Below, piece after piece: positions 45,935 to 54,916 of a stretch of DNA of 64,000 bases (its first letter is position 1; every line of letters begins with the position of its first letter). The stretch is from Jeongeupia naejangsanensis (GTDB lineage: Bacteria > Pseudomonadota > Gammaproteobacteria > Burkholderiales > Chitinibacteraceae), in NCBI RefSeq assembly GCF_016865585.1, contig NZ_JAESND010000002.1:310001-374000 (forward strand), in the 5' to 3' direction. The notes below the pieces were generated by a model. It saw only the letters and a program-made list of their open reading frames with translations, was not told where the DNA came from and ran no database searches. A program made the translations under genes and the position numbers.

Positions 45935-46095
45935 GCTTGGAGTACTGCTTTGGGAAACAATCGTGAGAGCGTGCTCAATCAGATCAGTTCGATGATGCTG
46001 CACATGATTCGGTTTTGGTACAAGTGTAAATAGTTGGCATTTGTGGTTGATTGCATGTGGCAACTGCGTGTCTCACGTGTCACTCGGTCATTTTG
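45935..46095. other. A/T-richer intergenic region without a recognised gene
   Basis: This part of the 360-bp gap between the divergent 74-residue and COG0523 genes has visibly lower GC than its surroundings. It should contain the promoter of the small gene. No convincing -35/-10 pair, no tRNA and no supported coding sequence were found; a possible short plus-strand frame is listed under findings. Confidence 0.4.
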
Positions 46096-46155
46096 TGCAA
46101 CTAAGTTGCATTTGATGGTTTCACGGGGCTAGTATTGCAACTTGGTTGCATTTGA
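46096..46155 (+). promoter_or_regulatory. Twin palindromic operators 40 bp apart before the COG0523 gene
   Basis: TGCAACTAAGTTGCA (46096-46110), a perfect 7-1-7 palindrome, and TGCAACTTGGTTGCA (46136-46150), perfect over six bases each side, are each followed by TTTGA. The two 20-mers differ at two positions and start exactly 40 bp apart, near four helical turns. They lie 37 bp or more before the GTPase start. They are probably operators for a metal-responsive repressor, but do not match the usual Zur or Fur patterns. Confidence 0.55.
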
Positions 46156-46191
46156 CTGCCGTGGGGTGGTGGTGCGCTGCATGGGGTGGCA

Positions 46192-47355
46192 ATGGAAATG
46201 GTCGATCGACGTTTGCCGGTGACGGTGTTGTCCGGTTTTCTGGGGGCGGGCAAGACCACGCTGCTCAATCACGTGCTCGCCAATCGCGAGGGCCTGCGCG
46301 TTGCCGTCATCGTCAATGACATGAGCGAGGTGAACATCGATGCCTCGCTTGTCGCCCGGGGCGCTGAGCTGTCGCGCACCGAGGAAAAGCTCGTTGAAAT
46401 GAGCAATGGCTGTATCTGCTGCACCTTGCGCAAAGATCTGCTGGCCGAAGTGCGCCAGCTTGCCAGCGAGGGCCGGTTTGATTACCTGCTGATCGAATCG
46501 ACCGGGATCGGCGAGCCGATGCCGGTGGCAGCGACGTTCGACTTTCGCGACGAGCTGGGTGCCTCGCTCGGCGATCTGGCACGGATCGACACGATGGTGA
46601 CGGTGGTCGATGCCGTGAACCTGCTGACCGATTTTTCCAGCGAGGATCTGCTCGCCCAGCGCGGAATGACTGCCGGTGACGAGGACGAGCGCACGCTGGC
46701 CAGCCTGTTGACCGAGCAGGTCGAGTTTGCCGACGTGATCGTGATCAGCAAGTGCGATCTGGTCGATTCGGCGCGGCGGGATGCAGTGGTCACGCTGATC
46801 CGTGCGCTGAATCCGTCGGCCGACCTGGTGTTTGCCGAACACGGCAGGGTGCCGCTGGGCAGGATCATCGGTACGGGCCGTTTCGATCTGGAGCGCGCCA
46901 GCAATATGGCCGGCTGGATGCAGGCGCTGGCCGGCGAGCACACGCCGGAAACCGAGGCGTACGGGATCGGCAGCTTTGTACTGGGCTTTCGCGAGCCGTT
47001 GCATCCGGCACGTTTCGCCGCGTTCATCGAGCGGCCGTTTCCCGGGCTGCTGCGGGCCAAGGGTTATGTCTGGCTGGCTGACCGGCCCGAACTGGCCTTG
47101 TCGTATTCGCGTGCCGGTAATACCGCAACGCTCGACCCCGTCGGCGAATGGTGGGCCGCAGCACCCAAAGCCCACTGGCCGCAGTCCGGCACGTCCGAAC
47201 GCGCCAGCATCGATGCCAGCTGGTGCGAGCCGTGGGGCGACCGGATCAACGAGGTGGTATTCATCGGCGCGACAATGGACCGCCAGGAGATCGAAGCCGC
47301 ATTCACCGCCTGCCGGTTGAGCGCTACCGAGTTGGCTCTGGGAGAGAGTGTGTAG
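46192..47355 (+). CDS. COG0523 (CobW/ZigA-type) metallochaperone GTPase
   Basis: A 387-residue G3E-family GTPase. Walker A is [14 protein letters not shown], the metal-binding motif is [12 protein letters not shown] (GCxCC), the switch has [11 protein letters not shown] and the specificity motif is SKCDLVDS. The C-terminal CobW domain follows (about 230-375). Such proteins move zinc, or occasionally other metals, to client enzymes when the metal is scarce. ATG at 46192 is used; GTG two codons earlier and ATG two codons later are also open, none with a strong ribosome site. The twin palindromes upstream suggest metal-dependent control. Confidence 0.92.
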   Translation: MEMVDRRLPVTVLSGFLGAGKTTLLNHVLANREGLRVAVIVNDMSEVNIDASLVARGAELSRTEEKLVEMSNGCICCTLRKDLLAEVRQLASEGRFDYLLIESTGIGEPMPVAATFDFRDELGASLGDLARIDTMVTVVDAVNLLTDFSSEDLLAQRGMTAGDEDERTLASLLTEQVEFADVIVISKCDLVDSARRDAVVTLIRALNPSADLVFAEHGRVPLGRIIGTGRFDLERASNMAGWMQALAGEHTPETEAYGIGSFVLGFREPLHPARFAAFIERPFPGLLRAKGYVWLADRPELALSYSRAGNTATLDPVGEWWAAAPKAHWPQSGTSERASIDASWCEPWGDRINEVVFIGATMDRQEIEAAFTACRLSATELALGESV

Positions 47356-47513
47356 GCGAGCGATCGGCCGGTCGACGCGGTGCCGGCGGCAACCGGTGCC
47401 GCGCGAGTGACGGGCATCGGCGCCACGACGGCGGATTCGTAGTCAGGATTGCTGGCGCGGGCTTCGTGAGATAATCGGGGCCGGATTTCGATAAGTTAAA
47501 AAGGGGCGCCGCA

Positions 47514-48017
47514 ATGCAAAATTATTCGGTTCTGATGGTCTGCACCGGCAACATCTGCAGAAGCCCGACCGCGGATGGCGTACTGCGCAAGCTGGTTGCC
47601 GATGCGGGGCTGGATGGACGGGTGCTCGTCGATTCGGCGGGAACGCAGGACTATCACGTTGGTGAGGCGCCGGATCGCCGGGCGCAGGCGCACGCAAAGA
47701 AGCGCGGCTACGACCTGTCACCGCTGCGTGCGCGGCAGGTGTCGCCGCAGGATTATTCGCGTTTCGATCTGATTCTGGCGATGGATGCCGGTCATCTGCG
47801 TCAGCTCGAGCGTCAGGCGCCGCCGCAGTACCAAGCCAAAATCAAGCTCTTCCTCGAATTTGCAACGGCGGCGCGCGAGCGCGAGGTGCCCGATCCGTAC
47901 TACGGCGGTGCGGGCGGTTTCGAGCACGTGCTTGATCTGGTCGAGGACGGTTGTGCTGGCCTGATGGATCACGTGCGCAGCGAACTGGCCCGCCGAGGCG
48001 CGCAGCCGGCTGTTTGA
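47514..48017 (+). CDS. Low-molecular-weight protein-tyrosine phosphatase
   Basis: A 167-residue phosphatase. The catalytic P-loop VCTGNICRSPTADGV (C-x4-C-R-S) is near the N terminus and the general acid Asp lies in VPDPYYGG. The usual length and the absence of a neighbouring tyrosine kinase or capsule genes suggest a housekeeping member. Wzb-type or arsenate-reductase-like roles are possible but unsupported. The start ATG lies after AAAGGGGCGCCGCA. Confidence 0.93.
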   Translation: MQNYSVLMVCTGNICRSPTADGVLRKLVADAGLDGRVLVDSAGTQDYHVGEAPDRRAQAHAKKRGYDLSPLRARQVSPQDYSRFDLILAMDAGHLRQLERQAPPQYQAKIKLFLEFATAAREREVPDPYYGGAGGFEHVLDLVEDGCAGLMDHVRSELARRGAQPAV

Positions 48018-48090
48018 CCTGGCGCAGAAACGGCAAAATTCGGGTTCGCCACGCGTTGCCGGTCTTCGCGCGAATCGGTAAGATCGCGCT

Positions 48091-48271
48091 CTTTGGTCTT
48101 CAGGGGAGTAGTCGCCTGCGTACGCGCAGGGGGTACGTCAACATACTTGAGTCCTTGACTCATGGCGTATCCGGCCCGTTGCTGCTTGCGGCGCGTGCTT
48201 GACAAGACCTGAGGTCTGTAAACCGTACACCCGGGTGGGCAACGGTCTGCAGTCCTCACGTCTGCCCACCC
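48091..48271 (+). promoter_or_regulatory. yybP-ykoY manganese riboswitch
   Basis: The conserved core is present: CAGGGGAGTAG (48101-48111), GTACGTCAACATACT (48133-48147) and GTGCTTGACAAGACC (48195-48209). P1 can form between CTTCAGG (48098-48104) and CCTGAGG (48208-48214). The expression platform is a long stem of GGGTGGGCA (48233-48241) with TGCCCACCC (48263-48271), directly against the GGAG ribosome site. This class senses Mn(II) and turns on exporters, matching the gene that follows. Confidence 0.9.
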
Positions 48272-48287
48272 TGGAGTACATATCTGA

Positions 48288-48854
48288 ATGGACGCTTTCT
48301 TCGTCTCGACCGGTGTTGTTGCCCTCGCTGAGATCGGCGACAAAACGCAATTGCTGGCGCTGCTGCTTGCTGCGCGGTTTCGCCGTCCCGTGCCGATCGT
48401 GCTCGGCATATTCGCTGCCACCATCCTGAACCACTTTGCCGCCGGCTGGCTCGGCCAATGGCTGGCCAGCCTGATGGCGCCGTCTACCCTGCGCTGGGTG
48501 ATCGGCTTCGGCTTCCTGGCGATTGCCGTCTGGACGCTGTTTCCGGACAAAATGGACGATGACGAGGCGCCGGTCAAAGCGTATGGCGCTTTCCTCGCGA
48601 CTGCGCTGACCTTTTTCCTTGCCGAAATGGGCGACAAAACGCAAATTGCCACCGTGGCGCTGGCGGTGCATTACCAGCCGCTGTGGATGGTGATCGCCGG
48701 AACGACCGTCGGCATGATGATCGCCGACGTGCCCGCCGTATTTGTAGGCAACTGGATTTCGCAGCGGATGCACTTGCTGCGCTACGTGCGTTTTGTTGCC
48801 GCTGCCGTGTTCGCGCTGATGGGTGTGCTTGCACTTGCCGGCGTGGGCAGCTGA
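48288..48854 (+). CDS. Manganese exporter of the TMEM165/GDT1 (UPF0016, MneA) family
   Basis: A 188-residue membrane protein with six helices in two inverted halves. Each half has the family motif: VVALAEIGDKTQLLALLLA and FFLAEMGDKTQIATVALA, that is E-x-G-D-K-T twice. Bacterial members export Mn(II), as MneA does in Vibrio. The manganese riboswitch in its leader fits this role. ATG at 48288 follows CTGGAGTACATATCTGA. It is followed after 42 bp by the purine permease gene. Confidence 0.94.
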   Translation: MDAFFVSTGVVALAEIGDKTQLLALLLAARFRRPVPIVLGIFAATILNHFAAGWLGQWLASLMAPSTLRWVIGFGFLAIAVWTLFPDKMDDDEAPVKAYGAFLATALTFFLAEMGDKTQIATVALAVHYQPLWMVIAGTTVGMMIADVPAVFVGNWISQRMHLLRYVRFVAAAVFALMGVLALAGVGS

Positions 48855-48896
48855 CGGCCATAACTAGATTCAATCAAACAGACTTAAAACGGGGAA

Positions 48897-50192
48897 ATGA
48901 TGCTCGACGCATTTTTCAAGCTGAAGGAGCACGGGACCGACGTCCGGACCGAGGTGATCGCCGGCTTCACCACCTTCCTGACGATGGCCTACATCATCTT
49001 CGTCAACCCGGCCATCCTGCATCTGACGGGCATGGACTTCAACGCGGTGTTCGTGGCGACCTGCCTCGCCGCCGCGTTCGGGACGGCGGTGATGGCGCTG
49101 TTTGCCAACTACCCGATCGCCTTGGCGCCGGGTATGGGTCTCAATGCCTACTTCACCTTTGCCGTGGTCCAGGGCATGGGTGTGCCTTGGCAGACCGCGT
49201 TGGGCGCCGTGTTCATTTCGGGCATCATTTTCGTGCTGGTGTCGTCGTTCAAGATCCGCGAGATTCTGGTCAACGCGATCCCGCGTTCGCTCAAGCTGGC
49301 CATTTCGGCCGGTGTCGGCCTGTTCCTCGCCATCATCGGCCTCAAGAGCGCCGGCATCATCACCGGCAGCGAAGCAACGCTGGTCAAGCTCGGCGACATC
49401 CATGCGCCGTCGGCCCTGCTGGCCGCGCTGGGCTTCGTGCTGATCGTGGCGCTTGAGTATCGCAAGGTCAAGGGCTCTATCATCATCGGCGTGCTTGCGG
49501 TGACCGTGCTGTCGGTGCTGCTGGAAGTGACGCCGTTCAAGGGCGTGTTTGCAATGCCGCCGTCGATCGAACCGACCTTCATGCAGCTCGACATCCACGG
49601 GGCGCTGAATGCAGGCCTGATCGGCGTCGTGTTCATCTTCTTCTTCGTCGATCTGTTCGACACCACCGGCACGCTGATCGGCGTCTCGCACCGCTCGGGC
49701 CTGCTCGACAAGGACGGCAAGCTGCCGCGTATCAAGAAGGCATTGCTGGCCGACTCGACCGCGATCATCGCCGGCGCGGCACTCGGTACATCGAGCGTCA
49801 CCGCATATGTCGAATCGGCAGCCGGCGTCGCCGAAGGTGGCCGTACCGGTCTGACGACGCTGGTCGTCTCGCTGCTGTTCCTGGTGGCGCTGTTCTTTGC
49901 GCCGCTGGCCGGCACCGTGCCTGCCTTCGCAACCGCACCGGCGTTGTGCTACGTCGCGGTGCTGATGGCCCGCGGTCTGGCCGAGATCGACTGGGACGAC
50001 ATCACCGAAGCCGCGCCGGCAGTGATCACCGCGGTCGGCATGCCTTTCACCTATTCGATCGCCGACGGCATCGCGTTCGGCTTCATCAGCTATGCTGCGA
50101 TCAAACTGCTGGCCGGTCGCTTCAAGGATCTGAGCCCGGCGGTGCTGATCATCACCGCGCTGTGGATCGTCAAATTCGCCCTGTTCGGCTGA
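48897..50192 (+). CDS. NCS2-family purine permease (AzgA/GhxP-like)
   Basis: A 431-residue transporter with 12-14 membrane helices. Family motifs are TEVIAGFTTFLTMAYIIFVNP in part, ALAPGMGLNAYF, FFFVDLFDTTGTLIGV and GTSSVTAYVESAAGVAEGGRTGLT in part. These mark the AzgA subgroup that imports adenine, guanine or hypoxanthine with protons. Two ATG codons in tandem follow CGGGGAA. Adjacent apt and hpt make a purine-salvage operon. Confidence 0.93.
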   Translation: MMLDAFFKLKEHGTDVRTEVIAGFTTFLTMAYIIFVNPAILHLTGMDFNAVFVATCLAAAFGTAVMALFANYPIALAPGMGLNAYFTFAVVQGMGVPWQTALGAVFISGIIFVLVSSFKIREILVNAIPRSLKLAISAGVGLFLAIIGLKSAGIITGSEATLVKLGDIHAPSALLAALGFVLIVALEYRKVKGSIIIGVLAVTVLSVLLEVTPFKGVFAMPPSIEPTFMQLDIHGALNAGLIGVVFIFFFVDLFDTTGTLIGVSHRSGLLDKDGKLPRIKKALLADSTAIIAGAALGTSSVTAYVESAAGVAEGGRTGLTTLVVSLLFLVALFFAPLAGTVPAFATAPALCYVAVLMARGLAEIDWDDITEAAPAVITAVGMPFTYSIADGIAFGFISYAAIKLLAGRFKDLSPAVLIITALWIVKFALFG

Positions 50193-50203
50193 GGAAGAGG
50201 TAG

Positions 50204-50749
50204 ATGGAACCGCGCAACGAGGATTACATCAAGGCCCGCATCCGTACGGTGCCGGACTGGCCGCAGCCCGGTGTGCAGTTCCGCGACATCACGCCGCTGC
50301 TGCAGGACCCGAAGACCTTCCGCGTTCTCGTCGATACCTTTGTCCATCGCTACATGGACCAGAAGCTCGACGTCGTTGCTGGCGTCGATGCGCGCGGTTT
50401 CATCCTTGGCGCGGTCGTGGCGTATGAGCTCAACCTCGGCTTCGTGCCTATCCGCAAGAAGGGCAAATTGCCGTTTGCGACGGTGGCCGAGGAATACGAG
50501 CTGGAGTACGGTTCGGCAACGGTGGAAATCCACTGCGATGCCTGCCATGCCGGCGACCGCGTGCTGCTGATCGATGATCTCGTCGCGACCGGTGGCACCA
50601 TGATCGCTGCGGCCAAGCTGCTGACGCGCATTGGCGCGACCGTGGTCGAGGCGGCGGCGATTGTCGATCTGCCCGAACTGGGGGGCTCGAAACTCGTCAT
50701 CGAGCAGGGCATCCCGCTGTACACGATTTGTGATTTTGCCGGCCATTGA
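50204..50749 (+). CDS. apt: Adenine phosphoribosyltransferase
   Basis: A 181-residue type I phosphoribosyltransferase that converts adenine and PRPP to AMP. The PRPP motif is [14 protein letters not shown], and the N-terminal [21 protein letters not shown] in part is diagnostic, as is [10 protein letters not shown]. The start follows GAAGAGGTAG, 11 bp after the permease stop. It recovers adenine imported by the permease. Confidence 0.96.
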   Translation: MEPRNEDYIKARIRTVPDWPQPGVQFRDITPLLQDPKTFRVLVDTFVHRYMDQKLDVVAGVDARGFILGAVVAYELNLGFVPIRKKGKLPFATVAEEYELEYGSATVEIHCDACHAGDRVLLIDDLVATGGTMIAAAKLLTRIGATVVEAAAIVDLPELGGSKLVIEQGIPLYTICDFAGH

Positions 50750-50779
50750 GGCCGCACCCGTAGATTCAGGAGTTTTACC

Positions 50780-51334
50780 GTGACCATGGAATTGCCCGAA
50801 GCGCTGACGATCATCGATAACGCCGACCTGCTGCACTCGGAAGCCGAAGTGCTGGCCGCGATCGACCGGATGGCCAGCCAGATGACCGTCGCGCTCAAGG
50901 ATGCCAATCCGATCGTTTACACCGTGCTGAACGGCGGTTTGATCGTTGCCGGCAACCTGCTGCCGCGGCTGAAGTTCCCGCTCGAGATGTCCTACCTGCA
51001 CGCGACGCGCTACCGCAACGAAACCAGCGGCGGCGTATTGGACTGGAAGGTCAAGCCGCACGACGACCTCAAGGGGCGGACCGTGGTGATCGTCGACGAC
51101 ATTCTCGACGAAGGCCACACACTGGCCGCCATCGTCGAATACATCAAGGCGCAGGGCGTGAAGGACATCCACGTTGCGGTGCTGGTCGACAAGCTGCACA
51201 ACCGCAAGGCCGAAGGCATCAAGGCCGATTTTGTCGGCCTCAAGGTCGACGATCGTTTCCTGTTCGGTTGCGGCATGGATTATCAGGGCTACTGGCGCAA
51301 CACCCTGGCCATCTACGCGGTCAAGGGTCTGTAG
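50780..51334 (+). CDS. hpt: Hypoxanthine-guanine phosphoribosyltransferase
   Basis: A 184-residue purine phosphoribosyltransferase. The PRPP motif is VVIVDDILDEGHTLAAI, with YTVLNGGLIVAG forming the pyrophosphate loop and VDDRFLFGCGMDYQGYWRN in part near the hood. GTG at 50780 is preferred because AGGAG lies seven bases upstream; ATG two codons later is too far from it. It would convert hypoxanthine and guanine to IMP and GMP and completes the salvage operon. Confidence 0.93.
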   Translation: MTMELPEALTIIDNADLLHSEAEVLAAIDRMASQMTVALKDANPIVYTVLNGGLIVAGNLLPRLKFPLEMSYLHATRYRNETSGGVLDWKVKPHDDLKGRTVVIVDDILDEGHTLAAIVEYIKAQGVKDIHVAVLVDKLHNRKAEGIKADFVGLKVDDRFLFGCGMDYQGYWRNTLAIYAVKGL

Positions 51335-51355
51335 CACGCACAGGGCGGAGGGCGA

Positions 51356-52987
51356 ATGACTGACAATCAGCAAGTTCGTCACTTCCGCCAAATCCTGATC
51401 TGGCCCTTGCAGCTGATGCCGCTCGACGAGAGTGGCGTGCTGGGCCAGCAGTGGCGGCTGATGCTGTCGGCTGTGGAGCAAGGCTCGCCGTGGCGGCTGC
51501 GGCCCAGCGAGTTCGAGCCCGGGGCGTTCCAGGAACGCCATTACCGCGAGTTCATCACCTTTTTGCCCTATGTGCAGCGCTTCCTCTACGGCGAAGGCCA
51601 GACCGAGGCGAGCGATGTGGCCAGTTACGGCAAGTCGCCGTTGCACGTGTTCCGCCGTGACGATGTCAAATCGGTGCGGCTGACGTTCCGCGACGGGGCC
51701 GAGGTCGACCTCGCCATCGCGCACATCGACCTGTATTTCTTTTTCGATATCGACGTCGTCATCCTCGCGCTTGAGGTCATGGGCGACAACCTGCCGTTGC
51801 CGCGCGTGCAGGACATCCTGTTCCGTTTCGGCCGCTCGTTTCCGGCCCAGTGGGACGAGGAGGGCGGTCCGGCCAGTTGCCTGGCCGGTGTGGCCTGGTG
51901 CGACGCACAGGGGCGGGTGCTGGCGGTGTCCGATTACGGCGATCGCGGTGCCTATCTGGGTCATCTGGCCGAGTACCGCTCCCCCCGGCTTGCCAGTCAC
52001 TGGGCCTGGCTGCTCGAGCCGATGGTGCCGCACCATTCGAGCGCCAGCGGCGGCGTTCGCTACCGTCAGGTCGAGTATCACCGCATGCCGTTGCTGGCCT
52101 ATCTGGCGCTCGATGATCCGCTGTCGCTGTCCGAGGCCGATTTCTACCGTCTCGGCATGGTGACGCGACCGGATGATGGCGAGGCCTTGCCGGGGCGGCT
52201 GGTCAGGGATTTCATCGCGCAAAGCTGTTACGACCGCTACTGGTCGCCGGAGCAGGGCGTGCCCAGTGCCTCGACCCGGATCATGTGCAACGGTCAGGCA
52301 CTGGTCGTCGTCGGCGATCGCCGCCATCCCTTCTTCTGTGATGCGCAAACCGGTGTGCTCGGGCAGTTTCGTCATCAGCAGTTCCTGCTGGCGCTGATTG
52401 CCCACTTCCACAAGGCGGCATTGCTGACGTTCTCGGACCGGATGGCGGTGGCGCTTGCGCGGCTGAACATCGCGGACGTGCACTCGGTGCGGACGTTCAA
52501 GCGCGATATCCGGATCCAGCTGGAGGTCTTCCTGCGCTTTACCCAGCGCTACTGGTTCCGGGAGGTCTCCAACCAGGCGGTCGCCGCACAGTTGTTCGAC
52601 ATGCTGCGGCGGCACCTCGGAACCGCCGAGCTGTATCAGGAAGTGCAGGATTCGGTGAAGAGCATGAGCCAGTATCTCGAGAACGATGATCTGCGCCGGC
52701 AGGCGGACACCGTGGTCAAGCTGACGGTGGTGACCATCCTCAGTCTGGTGGGCTCCACGGTAACCGGCTTTCTCGGCATGAACCTTTTCGATCTCACGCA
52801 CGAGAGCACGGCGGCCAAGGTGGGTTACTTCCTGCTGGTTCTGCTGCCGGCGCTGGGCCTGACGCTGTACACGCTGATGAAGGCGAGGCCGTTGTCCGAG
52901 TTCATCGAGCGCATGGCCGATCAGCGGACCGACTGGCGGGGGCGGCTGGCCGCGTTCATCCACATCTGGCGACGCAGGCGGAGCTGA
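51356..52987 (+). CDS. CorA-like membrane protein with a long cytosolic N-terminal region
   Basis: A 543-residue protein. Residues 1 to about 460 are soluble, with FFFDIDVVILALEVMGDNLPL as an early hydrophobic strand region and a long helical part later (VQDSVKSMSQYLENDDLRR). Two membrane helices lie at the C terminus; the first ends in FLGMNLFDL, carrying the G-M-N selectivity motif of CorA Mg transporters. CorA is usually about 320-370 residues, so this belongs to a longer branch. Transport of Mg or another divalent ion is likely but not shown. The start follows GGAGGGCGA. Confidence 0.8.
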   Translation: MTDNQQVRHFRQILIWPLQLMPLDESGVLGQQWRLMLSAVEQGSPWRLRPSEFEPGAFQERHYREFITFLPYVQRFLYGEGQTEASDVASYGKSPLHVFRRDDVKSVRLTFRDGAEVDLAIAHIDLYFFFDIDVVILALEVMGDNLPLPRVQDILFRFGRSFPAQWDEEGGPASCLAGVAWCDAQGRVLAVSDYGDRGAYLGHLAEYRSPRLASHWAWLLEPMVPHHSSASGGVRYRQVEYHRMPLLAYLALDDPLSLSEADFYRLGMVTRPDDGEALPGRLVRDFIAQSCYDRYWSPEQGVPSASTRIMCNGQALVVVGDRRHPFFCDAQTGVLGQFRHQQFLLALIAHFHKAALLTFSDRMAVALARLNIADVHSVRTFKRDIRIQLEVFLRFTQRYWFREVSNQAVAAQLFDMLRRHLGTAELYQEVQDSVKSMSQYLENDDLRRQADTVVKLTVVTILSLVGSTVTGFLGMNLFDLTHESTAAKVGYFLLVLLPALGLTLYTLMKARPLSEFIERMADQRTDWRGRLAAFIHIWRRRRS

Positions 52988-53101
52988 GCGGGGCATGAAT
53001 TTCGCTCATCCTGCTGCGCATCAGGATTGCCGGAAAGACCGGCGCCGCTCGTGGTAGAATCCGGGCCATTCCCATCTCAATCGACAATGGAAAGCGAACT
53101 C

Positions 53102-54349
53102 ATGTTCTCCAAGTCTGTCACCCTCGCACAATACGATCCCGACCTCGCCGCCGCCCTGCAGGGCGAAGTGGTGCGCCAGCACGAGCACATCGAGCTGATC
53201 GCGTCGGAAAACTACACCAGCCCGGCCGTCATGGAAGCGCAGGGTTCACAACTGACCAACAAGTACGCCGAAGGTTATCCGGGCAAGCGTTTCTACGGTG
53301 GCTGTGAACACGTCGACGTGATCGAGCAGCTTGCGATCGATCGCGTCAAGGCACTGTTCGGCGCCGAGTACGCCAACGTGCAGCCGCATTCGGGCTCGCA
53401 AGCCAACCAGGCCGTGTACTTCTCGATCCTGAAGCCGGGTGACACGGTGATGGGCATGAACCTCGGTCACGGTGGTCACCTGACGCACGGTTCGCCGGCC
53501 AACCTGTCGGGCAAGCTGTTCAACATCGTTGCCTACGGCCTGAACGAAAACGAAGAAATCGACTACGACGACATGGAGCGTGTCGCGCTTGAAACCAAGC
53601 CGAAGCTGCTGATCGGCGGTGCCTCGGCCTACGCACTGCGCTTCGACTGGGCACGGATGCGCGAAATCGCCGACAAGGTCGGTGCCTACTTCATGGTCGA
53701 CATGGCGCACTACGCCGGTCTGATCGCTGCGGGCGTCTACCCGAACCCGGTGCCGCACGCCCACTTCGTGACCTCGACCACGCACAAGACGCTGCGCGGT
53801 CCGCGCGGCGGCATCATCCTTGCCAAGGCCGAGTTCGAGAAGTCGATCAACTCCAACGTGTTCCCGACGCTGCAGGGCGGCCCGCTGATGCACGTGATCG
53901 CCGGCAAGGCCGTCGCGTTCAAGGAAGCCGCAACGCCGGAATTCAAGGCGTATCAGGAACAAGTGATCAAGAACGCGCAAACGATGGCGGCGACGCTGGC
54001 CGAGCGCGGTCTGCGCATCATCTCGGGCCGTACCGAATCGCACGTGTTCCTCGTCGACCTGCGTCCGAAGAACCTGACCGGCAAGGCTGCCGATGCGGCG
54101 CTGGGCAAGGCACACATCACCGTCAACAAGAACGCGATCCCGAACGATCCGGAAAGCCCGTTCGTGACCTCGGGTATCCGTATCGGCGCCCCGGCCATCA
54201 CGACGCGCGGTTTCAAGGAAGCCGAAGCGGTGCAGGTTGCTCACCTGATTGCCGACGTGCTCGACAATCCGGCCGACGAAGCCAACCTCGCAACCGTCGC
54301 CGAGAAGGTGAAGGCGCTGACCGCGAAGTTCCCGGTTTACGTCGCTTAA
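53102..54349 (+). CDS. glyA: Serine hydroxymethyltransferase
   Basis: A 415-residue PLP enzyme that makes glycine and methylene-tetrahydrofolate from serine. The PLP Lys lies in [15 protein letters not shown], and the conserved blocks [31 protein letters not shown] in part, and [14 protein letters not shown] are all present. ATG at 53102 follows GGAAAGCGAACTC; an in-frame ATG at 53087 would add five residues. It is followed by a terminator and then nrdR, the common order in this class. Confidence 0.97.
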   Translation: MFSKSVTLAQYDPDLAAALQGEVVRQHEHIELIASENYTSPAVMEAQGSQLTNKYAEGYPGKRFYGGCEHVDVIEQLAIDRVKALFGAEYANVQPHSGSQANQAVYFSILKPGDTVMGMNLGHGGHLTHGSPANLSGKLFNIVAYGLNENEEIDYDDMERVALETKPKLLIGGASAYALRFDWARMREIADKVGAYFMVDMAHYAGLIAAGVYPNPVPHAHFVTSTTHKTLRGPRGGIILAKAEFEKSINSNVFPTLQGGPLMHVIAGKAVAFKEAATPEFKAYQEQVIKNAQTMAATLAERGLRIISGRTESHVFLVDLRPKNLTGKAADAALGKAHITVNKNAIPNDPESPFVTSGIRIGAPAITTRGFKEAEAVQVAHLIADVLDNPADEANLATVAEKVKALTAKFPVYVA

Positions 54350-54366
54350 GCGTTCCGAGTGCATGA

Positions 54367-54404
54367 AAAGGGTGGTGCCGAGAGGCGCCACCCTTTGCCA
54401 TTTT
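54367..54404 (+). terminator. Intrinsic terminator after glyA
   Basis: AAAGGGTGGTGCC and GGCGCCACCCTTT pair over 13 bases (one G-T pair) around GAGA, followed shortly by TTTT. It separates glyA from the nrdR-rib operon. Confidence 0.85.
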
Positions 54405-54458
54405 CGCGCGCCCGTTCTTTATTGATCTTTATTCCTATCTGGCCACGAGGGCCTGTCG

Positions 54459-54914
54459 ATGAAATGTCCGTTCTGCGGTTCCCCCGATACTCAGGTGGTC
54501 GACTCGCGCGTGTCCGACGAAGGCGATGCTGTCCGTCGCCGTCGCCGTTGCAACGTGTGCGACAAGCGCTTTACCACCTACGAGACCGCCGACGTACGCA
54601 TGCCGCAGGTCGTCAAGCAGAATGGTCAGCGTACCGAGTTCGACCGCGACAAGATCCGCATCAGCTTCCAGCGCGCGCTGCACAAGCGCCCGGTGTCGAC
54701 GCAACTGATGGACGAAGCCATTGCGCGCATCATCCAGAAAGTGCTCAGCATCGGTGATCGCGAAATCCTGTCGCGCCAGATCGGCGAGATGGTGATGACC
54801 GAACTCGCCAAGCTCGACAAGGTGGCCTACATCCGCTTCGCCTCGGTCTACCGTTCGTTCTCGGACGTCGACGATTTCCGCGACGCCATCCGCGAAGTCA
54901 CCCGGAAGGAATAG
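54459..54914 (+). CDS. nrdR: Transcriptional repressor NrdR
   Basis: A 151-residue regulator of ribonucleotide-reductase genes. The zinc ribbon has CPFCGS and CNVCDKRF, and the ATP-cone domain begins at [18 protein letters not shown], with [17 protein letters not shown] further on. It senses ATP/dATP. The start follows CCACGAGGGCCTGTCG. It commonly precedes ribD, but here an amidotransferase gene lies in between. Confidence 0.96.
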   Translation: MKCPFCGSPDTQVVDSRVSDEGDAVRRRRRCNVCDKRFTTYETADVRMPQVVKQNGQRTEFDRDKIRISFQRALHKRPVSTQLMDEAIARIIQKVLSIGDREILSRQIGEMVMTELAKLDKVAYIRFASVYRSFSDVDDFRDAIREVTRKE

Positions 54915-54916
54915 CC

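Noticed and set aside
46025-46043. A third degenerate copy of the TGCAAC...TTTG unit
   Set aside because: Only about 14 of 19 positions agree, the palindrome is lost and the 71-bp spacing breaks the 40-bp period.
45856-46155. CRISPR array or insertion-sequence ends in the large gap
   Set aside because: The hairpins differ from one another in sequence and spacing, there are only two copies of the palindromic unit, and no transposase or cas gene is near.
50090-52996. A 968-codon minus-strand frame opposite apt, hpt and the CorA-like gene
   Set aside because: It spans three real genes on the other strand and has no recognisable protein features. Long antisense frames are expected at this GC content.
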